Shown here in pieces: positions 30,527 to 41,462 of a DNA stretch of 64,000 bases. Numbering within the stretch: position 1 is the first letter of the stretch; each line of letters starts with the position of its first letter. The stretch lies in assembly GCA_027923505.1 (NCBI GenBank), contig BROI01000022.1, positions 604,941-668,940 of the forward strand, given 5' to 3'. The stretch comes from Mayamaea pseudoterrestris. Taxonomy: Eukaryota; Bacillariophyta; Bacillariophyceae; Sellaphorales; Sellaphoraceae. The notes beneath the pieces are model-generated. The model made no database searches. It was not told the origin of the DNA and saw nothing but the letters and a program-made list of their open reading frames with translations. The translations under genes and the position numbers were made by a program.

Positions 30527-32101
30527 TTATTTGTCTCGTATAAAGCCGTAAGCTTTTTGCTCACTTTGCTTCATGCGTCGATTAAACGTGGCTCGTCCAA
30601 GAAGCCCCACAGCCCTCTTGCGAGCATACGGGCCAGTCGCGCGAAAGAGGTCAAAGTCTGGATCACCAGACAGAGCGATACCTTCCAACAGTGCCAATCC
30701 TCTCGTGACAAGAGCAAAGAATGGAGGCACCGAAAAGGGATACCGAAAGAATACTTCATTTAGTTCGTTAGAGATTTGCATGAGACTCCGCTTTCGATGA
30801 TTCAAATCACTTCTTGACTGCAAAAGACCAACCGTCAGTATTTTGACAATAAGTGGCTTAATCTCCTCAGTATCAAAATCTTGCGGCAGGAAACCAAGGT
30901 CCTTGGCGTCGTAGTCGACGAGCGTATCGTAGTCCCTCATCAAAATATGAACAATGGCCTTGGTCATGGCATTGCGCGACTTTTCGTCAATCTCTGTACA
31001 CAACCCAAAGTCGATGAGGGCCAGTTCACCTTTTTGCGTCACTAGCAAGTTTCCCGGATGAGGATCGCTGTGAAAATGCCCAATATCAAGCAGTTGCGTC
31101 AAAAATAGCTCAATGCCCACCGGAATGAGCTTGCGAATCTGGTCCTTTGGAGCATCCGCCAGCTTGATCCCTTCAATCCACTCTGATATGAGAACCTTTT
31201 CAGTCGAGTACTTGTCATGCACTTTCGGAATAACGACTCTGACGTTTAACCGATGCAACTCCGTTCGAAACATGCTTTGATTGGCGGCTTCAAGCTGATA
31301 ATCGAGTTCACCATATGACCCTCGGGCAAAGCTATCATACAATGCTTCATGAAAGGGAGGCTGGTTGGTAAACATGCTTGTGAAAATGTCCACGAGCATT
31401 CCGACTCGCTGCGCCAAGAAAAGATCCAAGCTAAAGCTTTGCCGCATTCCAGGTCGCTGCACCTTGATCGCCACAAGCTCGCCCGTTTCCTTCAATCTAC
31501 CTTGGTAGACTTGTCCCAGGCTCGCCGCAGCAACGAGCTTTAAATCACCGAAAAGGTCTTGCAGATTGGCGCCACTAAATTCATCCCGCATGACACTCAT
31601 GGCCAACTCGTCTGGAATGGGCCGCACGGCATCACATAAATGCTGCAGCTCGGCCAAGACGGTCGGCGGAACGAGATCTGGTCGTATTGAGACTTGCTGT
31701 CCCAACTTGACAAAGGTTGGCCCAAGGTTCGTCAACGCTTCCCTCCACTTGGCGGCGTGTTGGCGCTGCAGATCCTCCAATGACATTTGCGCGTCACTCT
31801 TTGGCGGAAACAAGACAAAATCCTTGACAAAGTACCCTGCCAATGGAACGAGCTCGTACAAAATGTGAACAAACCTTGCGCACGTTGTCATGGGCCGCTG
31901 CATCCAGTAGTCGTGAATGACATTAGCGTCATAGTGTCTTGGCAGACGAATGGCTTTTGCGTCAGTCGTTCGTTCCAATCGGTTGGCGCGATACTCGACC
32001 AAGGCTGCAACTCCGACAATGCTTGTCGACGCGACGAGCGAAACGGAAAGAATGGGTCGCCTGGATATAGTTCGACGAATCATGCCTGCTGTAGTCGACA
32101 T
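30527..32101 (-). CDS. ABC1/ADCK/UbiB-family atypical kinase (COQ8-like)
   Basis: Single-exon, 524 residues. A basic N-terminus with a hydrophobic segment (18-34) fits mitochondrial or plastid import. The ABC1 hallmarks are present: KLGQ (132-135) with the following SIRPDLVP, the Ala-rich loop AAAS (191-194) that replaces a P-loop, the conserved Lys213 in AIKVQRP, HSDPHPGN (344-351) and DFG (364-366). Family members are ATPases/kinases that support ubiquinone or plastoquinone synthesis and prenyl-lipid metabolism. Which organelle this one serves cannot be told from the leader alone. A TACCGGTA octamer lies 219 bp upstream of the start. Confidence 0.93.
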   Translation of the reverse strand: MSTTAGMIRRTISRRPILSVSLVASTSIVGVAALVEYRANRLERTTDAKAIRLPRHYDANVIHDYWMQRPMTTCARFVHILYELVPLAGYFVKDFVLFPPKSDAQMSLEDLQRQHAAKWREALTNLGPTFVKLGQQVSIRPDLVPPTVLAELQHLCDAVRPIPDELAMSVMRDEFSGANLQDLFGDLKLVAAASLGQVYQGRLKETGELVAIKVQRPGMRQSFSLDLFLAQRVGMLVDIFTSMFTNQPPFHEALYDSFARGSYGELDYQLEAANQSMFRTELHRLNVRVVIPKVHDKYSTEKVLISEWIEGIKLADAPKDQIRKLIPVGIELFLTQLLDIGHFHSDPHPGNLLVTQKGELALIDFGLCTEIDEKSRNAMTKAIVHILMRDYDTLVDYDAKDLGFLPQDFDTEEIKPLIVKILTVGLLQSRSDLNHRKRSLMQISNELNEVFFRYPFSVPPFFALVTRGLALLEGIALSGDPDFDLFRATGPYARKRAVGLLGRATFNRRMKQSEQKAYGFIRDK

Positions 32102-32543
32102 GGTTAATCGAGTTTCAGCAAGTTATATAGTATCAACAGCGACCTTTACACTGCATTGTATATTTTCTATTGTAGATTCATACTTTGGAGCACCCTGGAG
32201 TCGAATCAGCAAAGCCTGCTTGCATGCGAAGTGTGACGAGTGTCGAATCGAAGAAACGTGCCGAACGATGCAACAATGAAAAGACGGAAGGACGTTTCTA
32301 GAAAAAAGCCAGCTATCACTACCGGTACCACCGCTTGCCGCTTGGTTTGCCATCAGTTTGTGCCCATACGGGTACTAGAAGAAACCAAGTAAGGATATGT
32401 AAATATAAAGTAGGTTCTAGGGTAGTTTTAACGGACGCTGCCGGCCTGGAGAGTGACCGGCGCATCAAACCTCTAATGCGCATATACATATTATGTAAAT
32501 CGGAACGGAACGCCCGGCAATGCTGATGAAAATTAGCATGTCA
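32102..32543. other. Spacer upstream of the ABC1-kinase gene
   Basis: These 442 bp carry the ABC1-kinase promoter and the 3' end of the next minus-strand gene. TACCGGTA is at 32320-32327. No other gene is seen. Confidence 0.4.
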
Positions 32544-33998
32544 TCAGCTGACGAGGCTCATGAATGGTTCTCCCTGCTCCTCGGCAGACTCAAAGAATTC
32601 GTTCCAATCGGCCGCGTCGAGAGAAGAGTCGTCGTCCACTTCTTCTTCATCATCCTGTATTATGCATGTATTCATTCCGTTCTTCGATGTGAAGAACTCC
32701 TCCAATATCGCACCATCGCCCGGATTGACAATGTGCGCTCGCTTCACGCCGCGCTCCATGGCCCAATTGGTCCATCCCAAGTGCAGCAGCAATTCGACAG
32801 CTCCTGATGAAAGCGCTTGACGAGCCTTTTCAAACGTTGCAAAGCCAGTATTGTGAACCTGAACCTGATGATAGTCGGTGATGCTTTGAGCTGTAGACAT
32901 GGTCAAGTCTTGAATGTTCTTGCCATTCGATTGAAGTACTGTGGCTTCATTGGACATGTATACGAGCTTGTACGCTTCCAACTGCGATGCGACAAAGGCG
33001 CTCAAGTGGTAGCCATTCACATTGACGCACTCGCCGAGTGCACTATGCCCAACCGTCGTTAACAAAACAACATCATTGTTTCGTAAATGCTGTCGTATAT
33101 TCTCAGTCGCCACCTTGGAGGCGAATCCTGTATACTGAAAGTCATTGCCTCGGACCGTTCCAAACTGTTGGGCCGTATAAAAGTTACCGCTGACAACGTT
33201 GCCTTCCAGCGCCGGACTCGATGACGATGACGTACTAGCCACTCCACCATGGACGCGCAACGACTTGTTCAGTCGCCGCTCCACTTCCGTTCTCAAGTAG
33301 CCCGCTTCCTCCTCCGTTCGTCGCAACGTATCCGCATCCGTCACTTTGAGAGAATTGTGACATGTATGAGCGTGCTCAATCTCCTCCACGTCACACGTAT
33401 CGGCGTCGTATCGACAACCCGTCACCAGCACCAGTTTCATGCCGAGTAACCAGGCCAGTGCCATGTCGGAAAACAACTGGTCGGCTTCCTTGCCGTTGGA
33501 AGCGTCCAAAATTTCACCGGGAATGTGAATGACCGCCGTTTGATCCGAGTGAGACGCAATGTACGGCGCACACAAGTGCATCATTTTGGCGAACGGATAG
33601 TTGCTGCTGCTACCTGTCGATGTGTTGTCCGTGTCGAACGACTCCAATTGTCGACTAGATTCTTCCGCCGCCCGCAGCAAGAAGTCTTGCTCGACATTGA
33701 CAAACTCGACTTGCGATGGGTCAAGCGATAGCAGTTTCTGTAGCTTTTCGGTATACTCGGGTGCTTGGCGATTGACCAAAGGTTCACCAATGGCAAAAGG
33801 TTCCGCAACGACGTCCTCGTCGTTTTCGGCTGATCGTGATCCACGATACAAGGAGCTCTTGGTAAAAGTTCGTCGCTCTGCTGCTGCTGTTCGTGTTCCA
33901 AAGGTTGTTGGATGCGACACGACAAAGGATGTCACATAATTCACGTCTGCTGCTAGACTACAAGCCAAGATTGTTACGAGTTGCGTTCTCGGAAGCAT
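32544..33998 (-). CDS. Amino-acid-kinase protein resembling N-acetylglutamate synthase, no GNAT domain
   Basis: Single-exon, 484 residues. The leader reads to VTS then Phe25 (FVVSH), another possible plastid bipartite junction, followed by a Thr/Arg-rich transit. The domain from about 130 to 455 follows the amino-acid-kinase half of N-acetylglutamate synthase: APYIASHSDQTAVIHIPGEI; LGMKLVLVTGCRYD; EAGYLRTEVERRLN; GNDFQYTGFASKVATENIRQ; SALGECVNVNGYHLSAFVAS; and GVKRAHIVNPGDGAILEEFF with an FTSKNGMNTCI end. In bacteria and plants this half binds arginine for feedback control and is followed by a GNAT acetyltransferase. Here it ends in an acidic 40-residue tail with no GNAT. It could be a regulatory subunit, an acetylglutamate kinase variant, or a synthase partner in plastid arginine synthesis. 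It diverges from the UBL5 gene. Confidence 0.75.
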   Translation of the reverse strand: MLPRTQLVTILACSLAADVNYVTSFVVSHPTTFGTRTAAAERRTFTKSSLYRGSRSAENDEDVVAEPFAIGEPLVNRQAPEYTEKLQKLLSLDPSQVEFVNVEQDFLLRAAEESSRQLESFDTDNTSTGSSSNYPFAKMMHLCAPYIASHSDQTAVIHIPGEILDASNGKEADQLFSDMALAWLLGMKLVLVTGCRYDADTCDVEEIEHAHTCHNSLKVTDADTLRRTEEEAGYLRTEVERRLNKSLRVHGGVASTSSSSSPALEGNVVSGNFYTAQQFGTVRGNDFQYTGFASKVATENIRQHLRNNDVVLLTTVGHSALGECVNVNGYHLSAFVASQLEAYKLVYMSNEATVLQSNGKNIQDLTMSTAQSITDYHQVQVHNTGFATFEKARQALSSGAVELLLHLGWTNWAMERGVKRAHIVNPGDGAILEEFFTSKNGMNTCIIQDDEEEVDDDSSLDAADWNEFFESAEEQGEPFMSLVS

Positions 33999-34619
33999 TG
34001 GATGGATCCGTGATCCGTTGTGCGAGTGTGATGGGCGATGGGTTTAGCGAATGGGTTTCGGATTTCGGATTAACCTGGAATGGGAGCAGATGGCCTCTAC
34101 AACAGTGTGAAACCAACAAGAAACGATACAAGTCGCAGACACAAGAATATTGACACCTTGCTCTTGTTCGTTGCCAACCAAATATTCGATATGATCGAGT
34201 CGAAAGTGCACCAAGTGTGACTCCGGAAATGCAGGTGCACAACGCTCGTCGATGGAACAGTTTTGCCGCGACCGGCGCTTCCAGAACCATCGAGAAGGGA
34301 CGTGGCCAAATGAGTCATGTTTGACGTGTCAGATTGAAAGGCAATAGTCGCTAGTGCCTCGTCAGACGCGAAAGTTGTTTGACACGATAATGACCTGTCG
34401 CATCGGTTTTGATATCTTGGCAGCGGCATCTTCTCCAAGGATTCTCCATGGTCGAATTCATTTTGCAAGGATCTAGAAACGGTGCGACGCATCATGCCAT
34501 TAATGCCAGCAATGGCGACTGATATTGGTGCTGCCATCAATCTCTCACATCGTCTCATCGACCATTGCACGAAATAGTCTACATCGACAACGATTGTCGC
34601 TTCACTCTATACGACAGCA
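33999..34619. other. Divergent spacer between the NAGS-like gene and UBL5
   Basis: These 621 bp hold the promoters of two genes. A minus-strand open frame (34097-34570, beginning MQWSMRRCERLM) of 157 codons runs across it. It has a basic amphipathic N-terminus, but I recognise no domain and cannot say whether it is expressed. Confidence 0.35.
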
Positions 34620-35036
34620 ATGATTGAAGTAATTCTAGATGACCGCTTGGGCAAAAAAGTCCGCGTCAAGTGCAACGAGGACGATACCATTGGCGATTTG
34701 AAAAAGCTGGCAGCCGCACAGCTTGGTACAAGCCGGGAGAAGCTGCGCATACAAAAGTGGTATACAATATACAAGGATCACATCACATTGGAAGACTATG
34801 AGATTCATGATGGAATGAGTCTTGAATTGTAAGTGGATCGAATGAGTAATTGAGTGCTAATTTTCAACGATTGAGGAGCTTTCCGCTTAATCAGCCTTGG
34901 ACGCCGATTGGAACTTTGAGTTATCGATTGCTTGTGTGTTTCGTCTGCGCAACTTGGTGAAAGTTTATTCGATGACTGATTCCTGTTGTCTTGCCTCATT
35001 CCCATCACTTCTCCGTCCGACAGATATTACTCGTGA
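34620..35036 (+). CDS. UBL5: Ubiquitin-like protein UBL5/Hub1
   Basis: Exon 1 (34620-34828) encodes 69 codons plus two bases, and a 195-nt GT-AG intron (34829-35023) leads to a tiny second exon (35024-35036). The spliced 73-residue product matches UBL5/Hub1 in length and almost throughout: [42 protein letters not shown] and [10 protein letters not shown]. It ends LELYYS, where other species have LYYQ or similar. Without splicing it would stop after LEL, so the YY end proves the intron. Hub1 lacks the di-glycine tail of ubiquitin. It binds the HIND element of splicing factors (Snu66, Prp38) non-covalently and adjusts splice-site choice in the spliceosome. High conservation makes the call secure. 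Confidence 0.96.
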
Positions 35037-35738
35037 TTCTTGGAGCACTGGCGCCGTGAAACTTTAGTTGCCTGCTTTCTCGATTCCCTCAGAAGTGTAC
35101 TAGGACAAGACTATTGCTGCGCTGCCTAGCAATTGGCTACTTGATCAATGGCAGATAATGTGAATGATTTCGAGCCGCATGGTACTTCAAGCACAACACG
35201 CTGGCTCCCTATGGATTAATAATTACTCAATAGCTATAAATAAATGATCATATATCCGAATAATGATGTTCAAGCTACCGGTAGCTTCGGTATCCCATCA
35301 GTGGAGTTCCAAGTTTGATGATGCACCTATTCCTCAATTTACTGTTAGTAAAACTTTCGGGTAGTATGCGTGTCGCAGAACTAATCAACGAATAATGACG
35401 CCCAACTGAATGAGCGCCCACATTCTATCCCATAGTCAGCGCGCCAGCCTGGCTGTGACGCATGCATTCAACTATTGCCCTTCATCGAAAACGGTTTGCG
35501 AAAAATGCACGAGGAAGAGCCTCCATGGCGCTGCGTTGCTTCTGCTGCTGTCCATCCTTTCTGCATCCAGGCTTGCTGCCAAGATTCTGCGATTACTGCA
35601 AAGACAATCACGTCAACTCGATAAGAGAGGAATAGACTTAAAAGATTGATTGATTGGATCCAATCAGCGTGACAATCGATTGAACACAGGCAAAAATTTC
35701 CATCTTAGTCCTTGGTGCAAGCCCTAATTTCGACAGTT
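35037..35738. other. Intergenic region with TACCGGTA palindrome
   Basis: About 0.7 kb, AT-rich near 35215-35270. The 14-bp palindrome AGCTACCGGTAGCT lies at 35273-35286 and includes the TACCGGTA octamer. A short frame at 35410-35649 has no recognisable feature. Presumably the promoter of the EF-hand gene. Confidence 0.4.
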
Positions 35739-38700
35739 ATGGCAGCTCTAGCGGACAGACCCGCAACAGTCCCTTCCATAACGCTTTCCATCACAAAGCA
35801 AGACGGTGAAAAGTTCCAATTAGCGAGCGAGGCAGTGAGCAAATGTCTTGAGCAATTGGAAAGATCCAAGGGTTGTGCCTCATCCACTACCAATGCTGCA
35901 GCGACAACGACGAATGAATCGGCCGATCAATCCACCAACGACGGAATAATGATTGGAAGAAGTAAAGGGTTGCTTGAGCTTCTGGAGGAAGCCGTCAAAT
36001 TGTGTCAGAATCCATTTCTATCCGCTTTTCTGAGGCACCTTGCTGCTTCCAGACTTTCGCCGGATGAACGCCGACTGAGTCTTTTGCTCTTTGCGAACAT
36101 GACCAAGTCTGCCAAGCTAAAGCTACTTTTTGATACTTTAGAAAGCAAGGACTCCACTGGTCTGGGTCGAGAGCAGCTGGTTTCGTTGTTTCGCATCATT
36201 TTGACATCCATATCATGCTGCGTACCACCGAATCACTGCGGCAGCACCTCAAAACCTCTCGAGAATGGCAGCCCCGAGAGTCACACGCAGGAGCGAAAGC
36301 GGTTCAAGGCTGACCACTGTCAAAGCGACGAAATTCATGCGGAACGATCAAGGGAGGACGAGGAGGCAGACGTTGTTGGAGCATCATCATTCGAATCTGC
36401 AGCGTCGCTCAAGGACGAGGATGATGCGGCCGCTTTGGTGCAAAAGGAAATTCAGGAAGTTGCGGCATATGCGGCTGACTCGCTCAAAAACTATACGTCG
36501 GGTCATTTTGGGGAAGGGAAAAACGTTACCTTTGCGATTTTTGGAGAGTGGTACAGCACCGAGGAAGCTGGCGAAAATGCGTCGTGGGTGGAACTGCTCC
36601 ACAAGTCAAAGTGGTTAACGCCGCAGCCAATACGAAATGCGGATCTTCCAATTTCTCGAGACGAGAGTAAAGCGACGAACTCATCGCAACCTTCTCATCA
36701 AGCCGAAGTTGCTGCACCTTCGGCCTTGGAGCATGAGTCGCCCACTGATAGTCCAACGTTGATTTCGTTTGACTTTTCGGGATCTGGCGCACCCCATCCG
36801 CTCGTCATTCGCATTTCGGAAGAGAACATACAAGCTCTTCGCCACATGGTATATCGTACGGGAATGATATTTTGTCAAGCGGCAGATATGTGCAAAATGC
36901 TCCTTCAACTGGCTAGTCGAACGTCTCCGAGTGCCCGACCAGACAACTTGAACGTCAACCGCGCCGTCTTCCATAGTGCCATTGGAAGGTTCGTCATTCC
37001 GGCTCATGTCATGCATCTTTGTTCTCCGGCTGAGCAAGAGGCGTTTGTTACGGCTCTCATGGATATTTTCACATGCCTGCAAGGCTCACGCCAGGGGCTG
37101 GCACCGGACGAAGCTGACCTTCAAGAGGTTGCCACTGCTATATGCTTCTTTTGCGCTGGTAATAAAAGTACCAAGCTTAGCACCGCCTTTGAGCTTCTTG
37201 ATGATCAACGACTAGGCTACTTGACGCAGGCACAACTTTTGCGCTATCTGCAATCACATCTGTTGGCGTTGACGACTCTGGCGTACCTCCAGCCAGTCTC
37301 GCCGCACATGCAGCGTCGAGCAACGACTCTTGAACGCGCGAGGATTTTGCGAGAGTCTGTCATGAGCGGGGCAAAATGGACTTTGTCGCATTTCTTGGAA
37401 TATCTTGGGACGCCAAATCCAACAGGAACTCAAGACCAATTCTCTTTTGAAAGCTTTGCATCCTGGTATTGCTCGGGCGGGTACAATGTAGCGCCGTGGC
37501 TGGAACTGCTCGATCTGAACAAAGTTCTCTCGTTGCTTAACGACCAACGGCCAGTCAGTCCCTTATCAATGGGGACACATTCCTTTCCGCATTCTGATCG
37601 AGGATTAGTGACCACAGCTCGACGGCCAGTTCTTCGTGATCGCATGTCGTCGCTCCGACGACACCATGCACTTCGAAAAATTTCTTCCGCGCTACCACCA
37701 GACGTTCTCTTTTCCTTTCCAATGGCGGGTGGAAGGTCGCTGATTGTTCTCAGAGATGATGCGATATACGTTCGGGAAATTGTCGACACGCTGTGCTTAC
37801 TAGCTGCAAATCCACATGTCACTTGGAGTGCCTTGTATAATTGCGTTGCCAAACGTCGGACGCATCATATGGAAGAAACCGCTACCTATGTGAACCAAGC
37901 TACTTTTGTCGAGTGCATGAAGGAGGCAATCCCTGCGAACGACAGAAAGCGACGCCTTGAAGATGACGACTCCGCTCCTTCCGTCACCGAGTTACTATCA
38001 AACTTTTACCAGTGCTTTGATATTGACCAAGGAGACAATGTCGCCTTGGACGAACTAATGGGAGGCATGTCTTTGTTGTGTGGAGGGAAGAAGAGTCTTA
38101 AGCTCGCTTTCGCTTTTGGAATATTTGATACCCGGCCAGGCATGAATCGCAAGAAACCTGGTGAAGGTGTTATTCACTCGTTAAGCGGCGAAGACCTGTT
38201 TTTATTTCTACGGTCGGTTCTTATAGTTCTGTTCTCATGCTGCCGGCAAAGTCTAGATTGGTCGGACGAAATAGTTGGACGATGCATATGTGACACGGCA
38301 AATCTAATCTGCAATGATGTTATGCGGCACCAATGGGAGACGAAGCACCTTGACCGATTGAACTTTGACGACTTTGGACAATGGTATAATGATGGTGGAT
38401 TTGAACGCGCTCCATGGCTCGAGCTACTCGATCTGAAGAAGTGGGTACTCATCGACAATCTTGAAGCTCAACCGAAGCAGGAACCCGTGCTTTCAAATCC
38501 CTTGGGCAGCTCACTAGAACTACCTCGGCGTCCTGTCCGCTCAGAGAGTAGATCGCCGAAGCCTGCACCTCGCCCCGAAGCGAGGGAAAAGACTCGCCAT
38601 ATCGTATCCCTGCCCTCTGAAGACGATCTAGACGACTCATTCTTCGACGACAACCAAATTATTGGAATGGGCAGTGTAAGTTTATTCTGGCTCGGGTCCT

Positions 38701-39642
38701 CCACTGCCATGCATTATCTGACAAGCCTTATTTTTTGTTATACAGATGGATGAGATGGATATGTTTCTTTCTGCCGACACTGACCAAACAGATCGAGTTT
38801 TGAAGATGGCTGGATCATTTTCTTTATCGCCCAAGAACGTGCGACGGCCCGAACCGGAAATGTCACGGCCGGCTCCGGAGCCTCCACTCAAGTTCCATCT
38901 CGTCACTGCTGACAGTCATGGAGGATACAACATGATATTTTCTCAGCGTCAAATCAATCATCTGCGGCGAGTCTTACAAGAGAGTGGGCTGCTAGATGTA
39001 ACCATTGAACAAGTCTGTCGTGTTGTACTTGCCAGAGCATCAGGCGCTCGAGATGCTGACCCTCGTATCTCCCAGCAACATTATGATTCAGCCATGATTA
39101 GCATGCTGAAATGGAAATCCAACGCGTCGACCGAAACCAAAAGATCGATGATCGGCATGCTGGAGGAAGTTTTCGCATGCTTTATTGGCGACGGGAACTT
39201 GGACCCCAGTGCAGCTGAAGTTGCTTGCGGCATTACTGTCTTTTGCCAAGGCAAGAAGAGTGACAAGCTTGAGCATGCCTTTGAACTGCTAGACCAGAAA
39301 CGACGTGGAAAGCTTTCCAAAAAGGAACTGGTCAGATATTTCCAATCTTTTCTTACCGTCTTGCTTGGTATATCTGTATGTTCGTGTCTCGATTCCGACC
39401 TGACGACAGATTCGTTGCAAACGCTTCGAGGCGCCAAAGTCGAGCAATCGCCAAGTGCCGTTGCTCGCGCCGCCAAAACTGGCGCCGAGTGGACCGCCAA
39501 TCTCATCTTTCAAGAGCTACAAAAGGCTACCAGTGCTTTACTGTCATTTGACGACTTTGCCTCTTGGTATACAACAAAGGGACATGTCAGCATGCCTTGG
39601 CTGGAGTTGATCGACCTGCGAAAGTGGGTCTTGCAAGTGTAG
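35739..39642 (+). CDS. Four-module EF-hand-like protein with repeated W-Y / WLELLDL boxes
   Basis: Two exons (35739-38675 and 38746-39642; 70-nt phase-0 GT-AG intron) encode 1277 residues. The protein is built of four copies of a module. Each has a helical EF-hand-like part containing 'G-x-K-S-x-K-L-x-x-A-F-x-x-x-D' (at about 36083, 37138, 38064 and 39226) and ends in a box 'F-x-x-W-Y ... P-W-L-E-L-L-D-L-x-K-W' (at about 36540, 37457, 38370 and 39556). Calcium loops are mostly degenerate; DIDQGDNVALDE in module 3 comes nearest to a canonical loop. Acidic and Ser-rich linkers separate modules 1 and 2. The module resembles calcium-sensor fragments repeated within one chain, and a role in calcium or signalling is an inference. 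No membrane segment is seen. I recognise no named family. Confidence 0.75.
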
Positions 39643-40107
39643 GCATTCTACGCTATTGTTTGTTTGCATAACTACAAAACAAATGTGTATTGCGTTAGGT
39701 GGAAAGGTAGTACGCTTTTACACAGAGTTACATAGGCATGGCGGTGCACCGTTTACGTCGTACGACGTAGCAAGGTAGCTACTGAAAACCACTACGATAA
39801 ATGACTGCTGGACGACAGCAAGAACATGTTTGATGCCGTCGACCTCGAACCGCTTCAACGAAGCCCGGCTGTTGCCATATCCATGCCGATAATACTTTAA
39901 TCGCAACATGTCGAACAAAACTGGATGGTAAGAAGTATAGATGAAGTTAATAGTAACTGTGAACGAGTGCGTAGTTGTCAGATTTCGCTCATTCTTGCGA
40001 TGCGAACACAAAACGGAGTGCTGCGGCCACGAAGGCTTTAAACATCTACTGATATTGTAATCGCTTGAATCGTTGTCTAAAACCTTGAACTCTCATTCAA
40101 ATTTAGC
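39643..40107. other. Intergenic region before tetraspan gene 1
   Basis: These 465 bp hold no supported gene. The 3' end of the EF-hand gene and the promoter of the tetraspan gene are assumed here. A CTTTAG-like site directly before the tetraspan ATG leaves room for a leader intron. Confidence 0.35.
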
Positions 40108-40918
40108 ATGTGCTGCGCCTACGGGCCGCTCACTACCTTTCCAGCCATTGTTTCCTTCTTTGCGACCATTTTGACCTACAGCGCCGCCTTTGGATGCTCG
40201 CTCTTCACGTCGGGCAACAACCAGGCATCTGTTGGATCATGGGGATTGTGGACGGTGGAAGGTCGTCAGATCAATTTGGAGCTTGATGCCACTTTGTATG
40301 ACTATGTCTGCTACAGCTACGCGCAAGTCGTTCCATTTGGCGATCCGAGTGCGTTTCTGGATGCTCCAATGAAGGCAGGTCGGGCGTTCTCTGCCATTGC
40401 AGCTACTTTAGCGGGTCCATTGTGGGTGACAATCATGATGCTGTGCTGCGTGAACTTTGGAAACAATAGAGTTATCTTCAAAGTTATCAGTCTTTGGTGT
40501 GTGTTTGTTGGAGTCATGATTTTGCTTGAACTGGTACGTGACGACGCACTGTGATGTATCTGCTTTAAAAATTCAAAGCTGACGACGAAACCTTTTCATT
40601 CTCTAGGCTGGAATGGCATCAAAGTTTTGCAAGGATCAAGTTCAGTGCAAGATTGGATCGGCTGGCATTTTAGCAATCGTGTCGTTCTTCCTTTGGTTAT
40701 TGACAGCCTTGCTCGTTGCGACCATGAACCAGGAGCCTCGAGCGCTAGCAGGCGATGCTTCCTTTGATAACCAGCCAAAAGAGGTGGTGGTGGAAACCAA
40801 GACTCGCAACCCCGATGGAACTGTCACTGTGACGACGCGCAAGACTATCACGCACGCGGACGGAAGCAAGGAAGTGATCGAATCGAGCGACATTGAGGCC
40901 ACGGGTGTAAAAATGTGA
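40108..40918 (+). CDS. Tetraspan membrane protein, paralog 1
   Basis: Exons 40108-40533 and 40607-40918 (73-nt phase-0 GT-AG intron) encode 245 residues. Four hydrophobic helices lie at about 11-34, 91-112, 124-145 and 160-182. The first loop carries conserved Cys residues after FGCSLF and before the second helix; a second short loop has FCKDQVQCKIG. The C-terminal cytoplasmic tail contains NPDGTVTVTTRKTITHADGS, a Thr-rich beta-like repeat. It is 50-60% similar by eye to the gene at 41463-42503, with the second intron in the same place. The layout resembles MARVEL/claudin-type four-helix proteins, but I cannot assign a family or function. ATG 40108 aligns with a Val codon in paralog 2, so an upstream exon as in paralog 2 cannot be excluded. 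Confidence 0.75.
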
Positions 40919-41462
40919 CGATAGTAGCAGACTTGTAGTTTACGCATCCTTGCACTTGCTAAATATATATGAGCTAATTAGCACAGTGTCTCGCGTCGGA
41001 TGGAAACGATGAGGGAAATGCTCTCGTCATCACTGCGTACCGAGGCATATATAATATTTTTTCCTTTCATTGCCAGGCATGCTCGCCAGCTGGCTTCTAC
41101 TGTGCCTCTTCGGATCTTTTGGCCCTTTGATTCCTTTGACGCCGTCTCAACTGACGAATGAGCTGCACGCTGAAGCAGCAACTATGGCATGTAATTCAAT
41201 CTTGTCAAATAGTTCAAGATAGGGAATTGAAACACAGCTGAAGCAAGCAATCAACCATGACGCCAGATCATGATTCTTCAAGGAGATAGGGTCACGTTTC
41301 TTACGTGGCAAGCAACACAACATACATATTGTTGATTTCCATCGTGCGTGCAGGATGCGACACGAACGATTGATGTTGACGCGCTGCCCAAATTGGATAC
41401 GCGCGCTTCGATTCACAGAGTTGGAAGTCATAAGGTCAAAGATCTTTTCGGAGACTGTCGTT
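40919..41462. other. Spacer between the tetraspan paralogs
   Basis: These 544 bp hold no gene I can support. Minus-strand frames at 40978-41181 and 41147-41518 lack any recognisable feature, and the second overlaps the first exon of paralog 2. Confidence 0.35.

Noticed and set aside
32180-32230. tRNA-like word GAGTCGAATC
   Set aside because: No complementary acceptor or anticodon stem could be formed around it; no tRNA or rRNA gene was found in the window.
34097-34570. Minus-strand frame of 157 codons upstream of UBL5
   Set aside because: Composition is mixed and no family is recognised; likely chance frame in a promoter.
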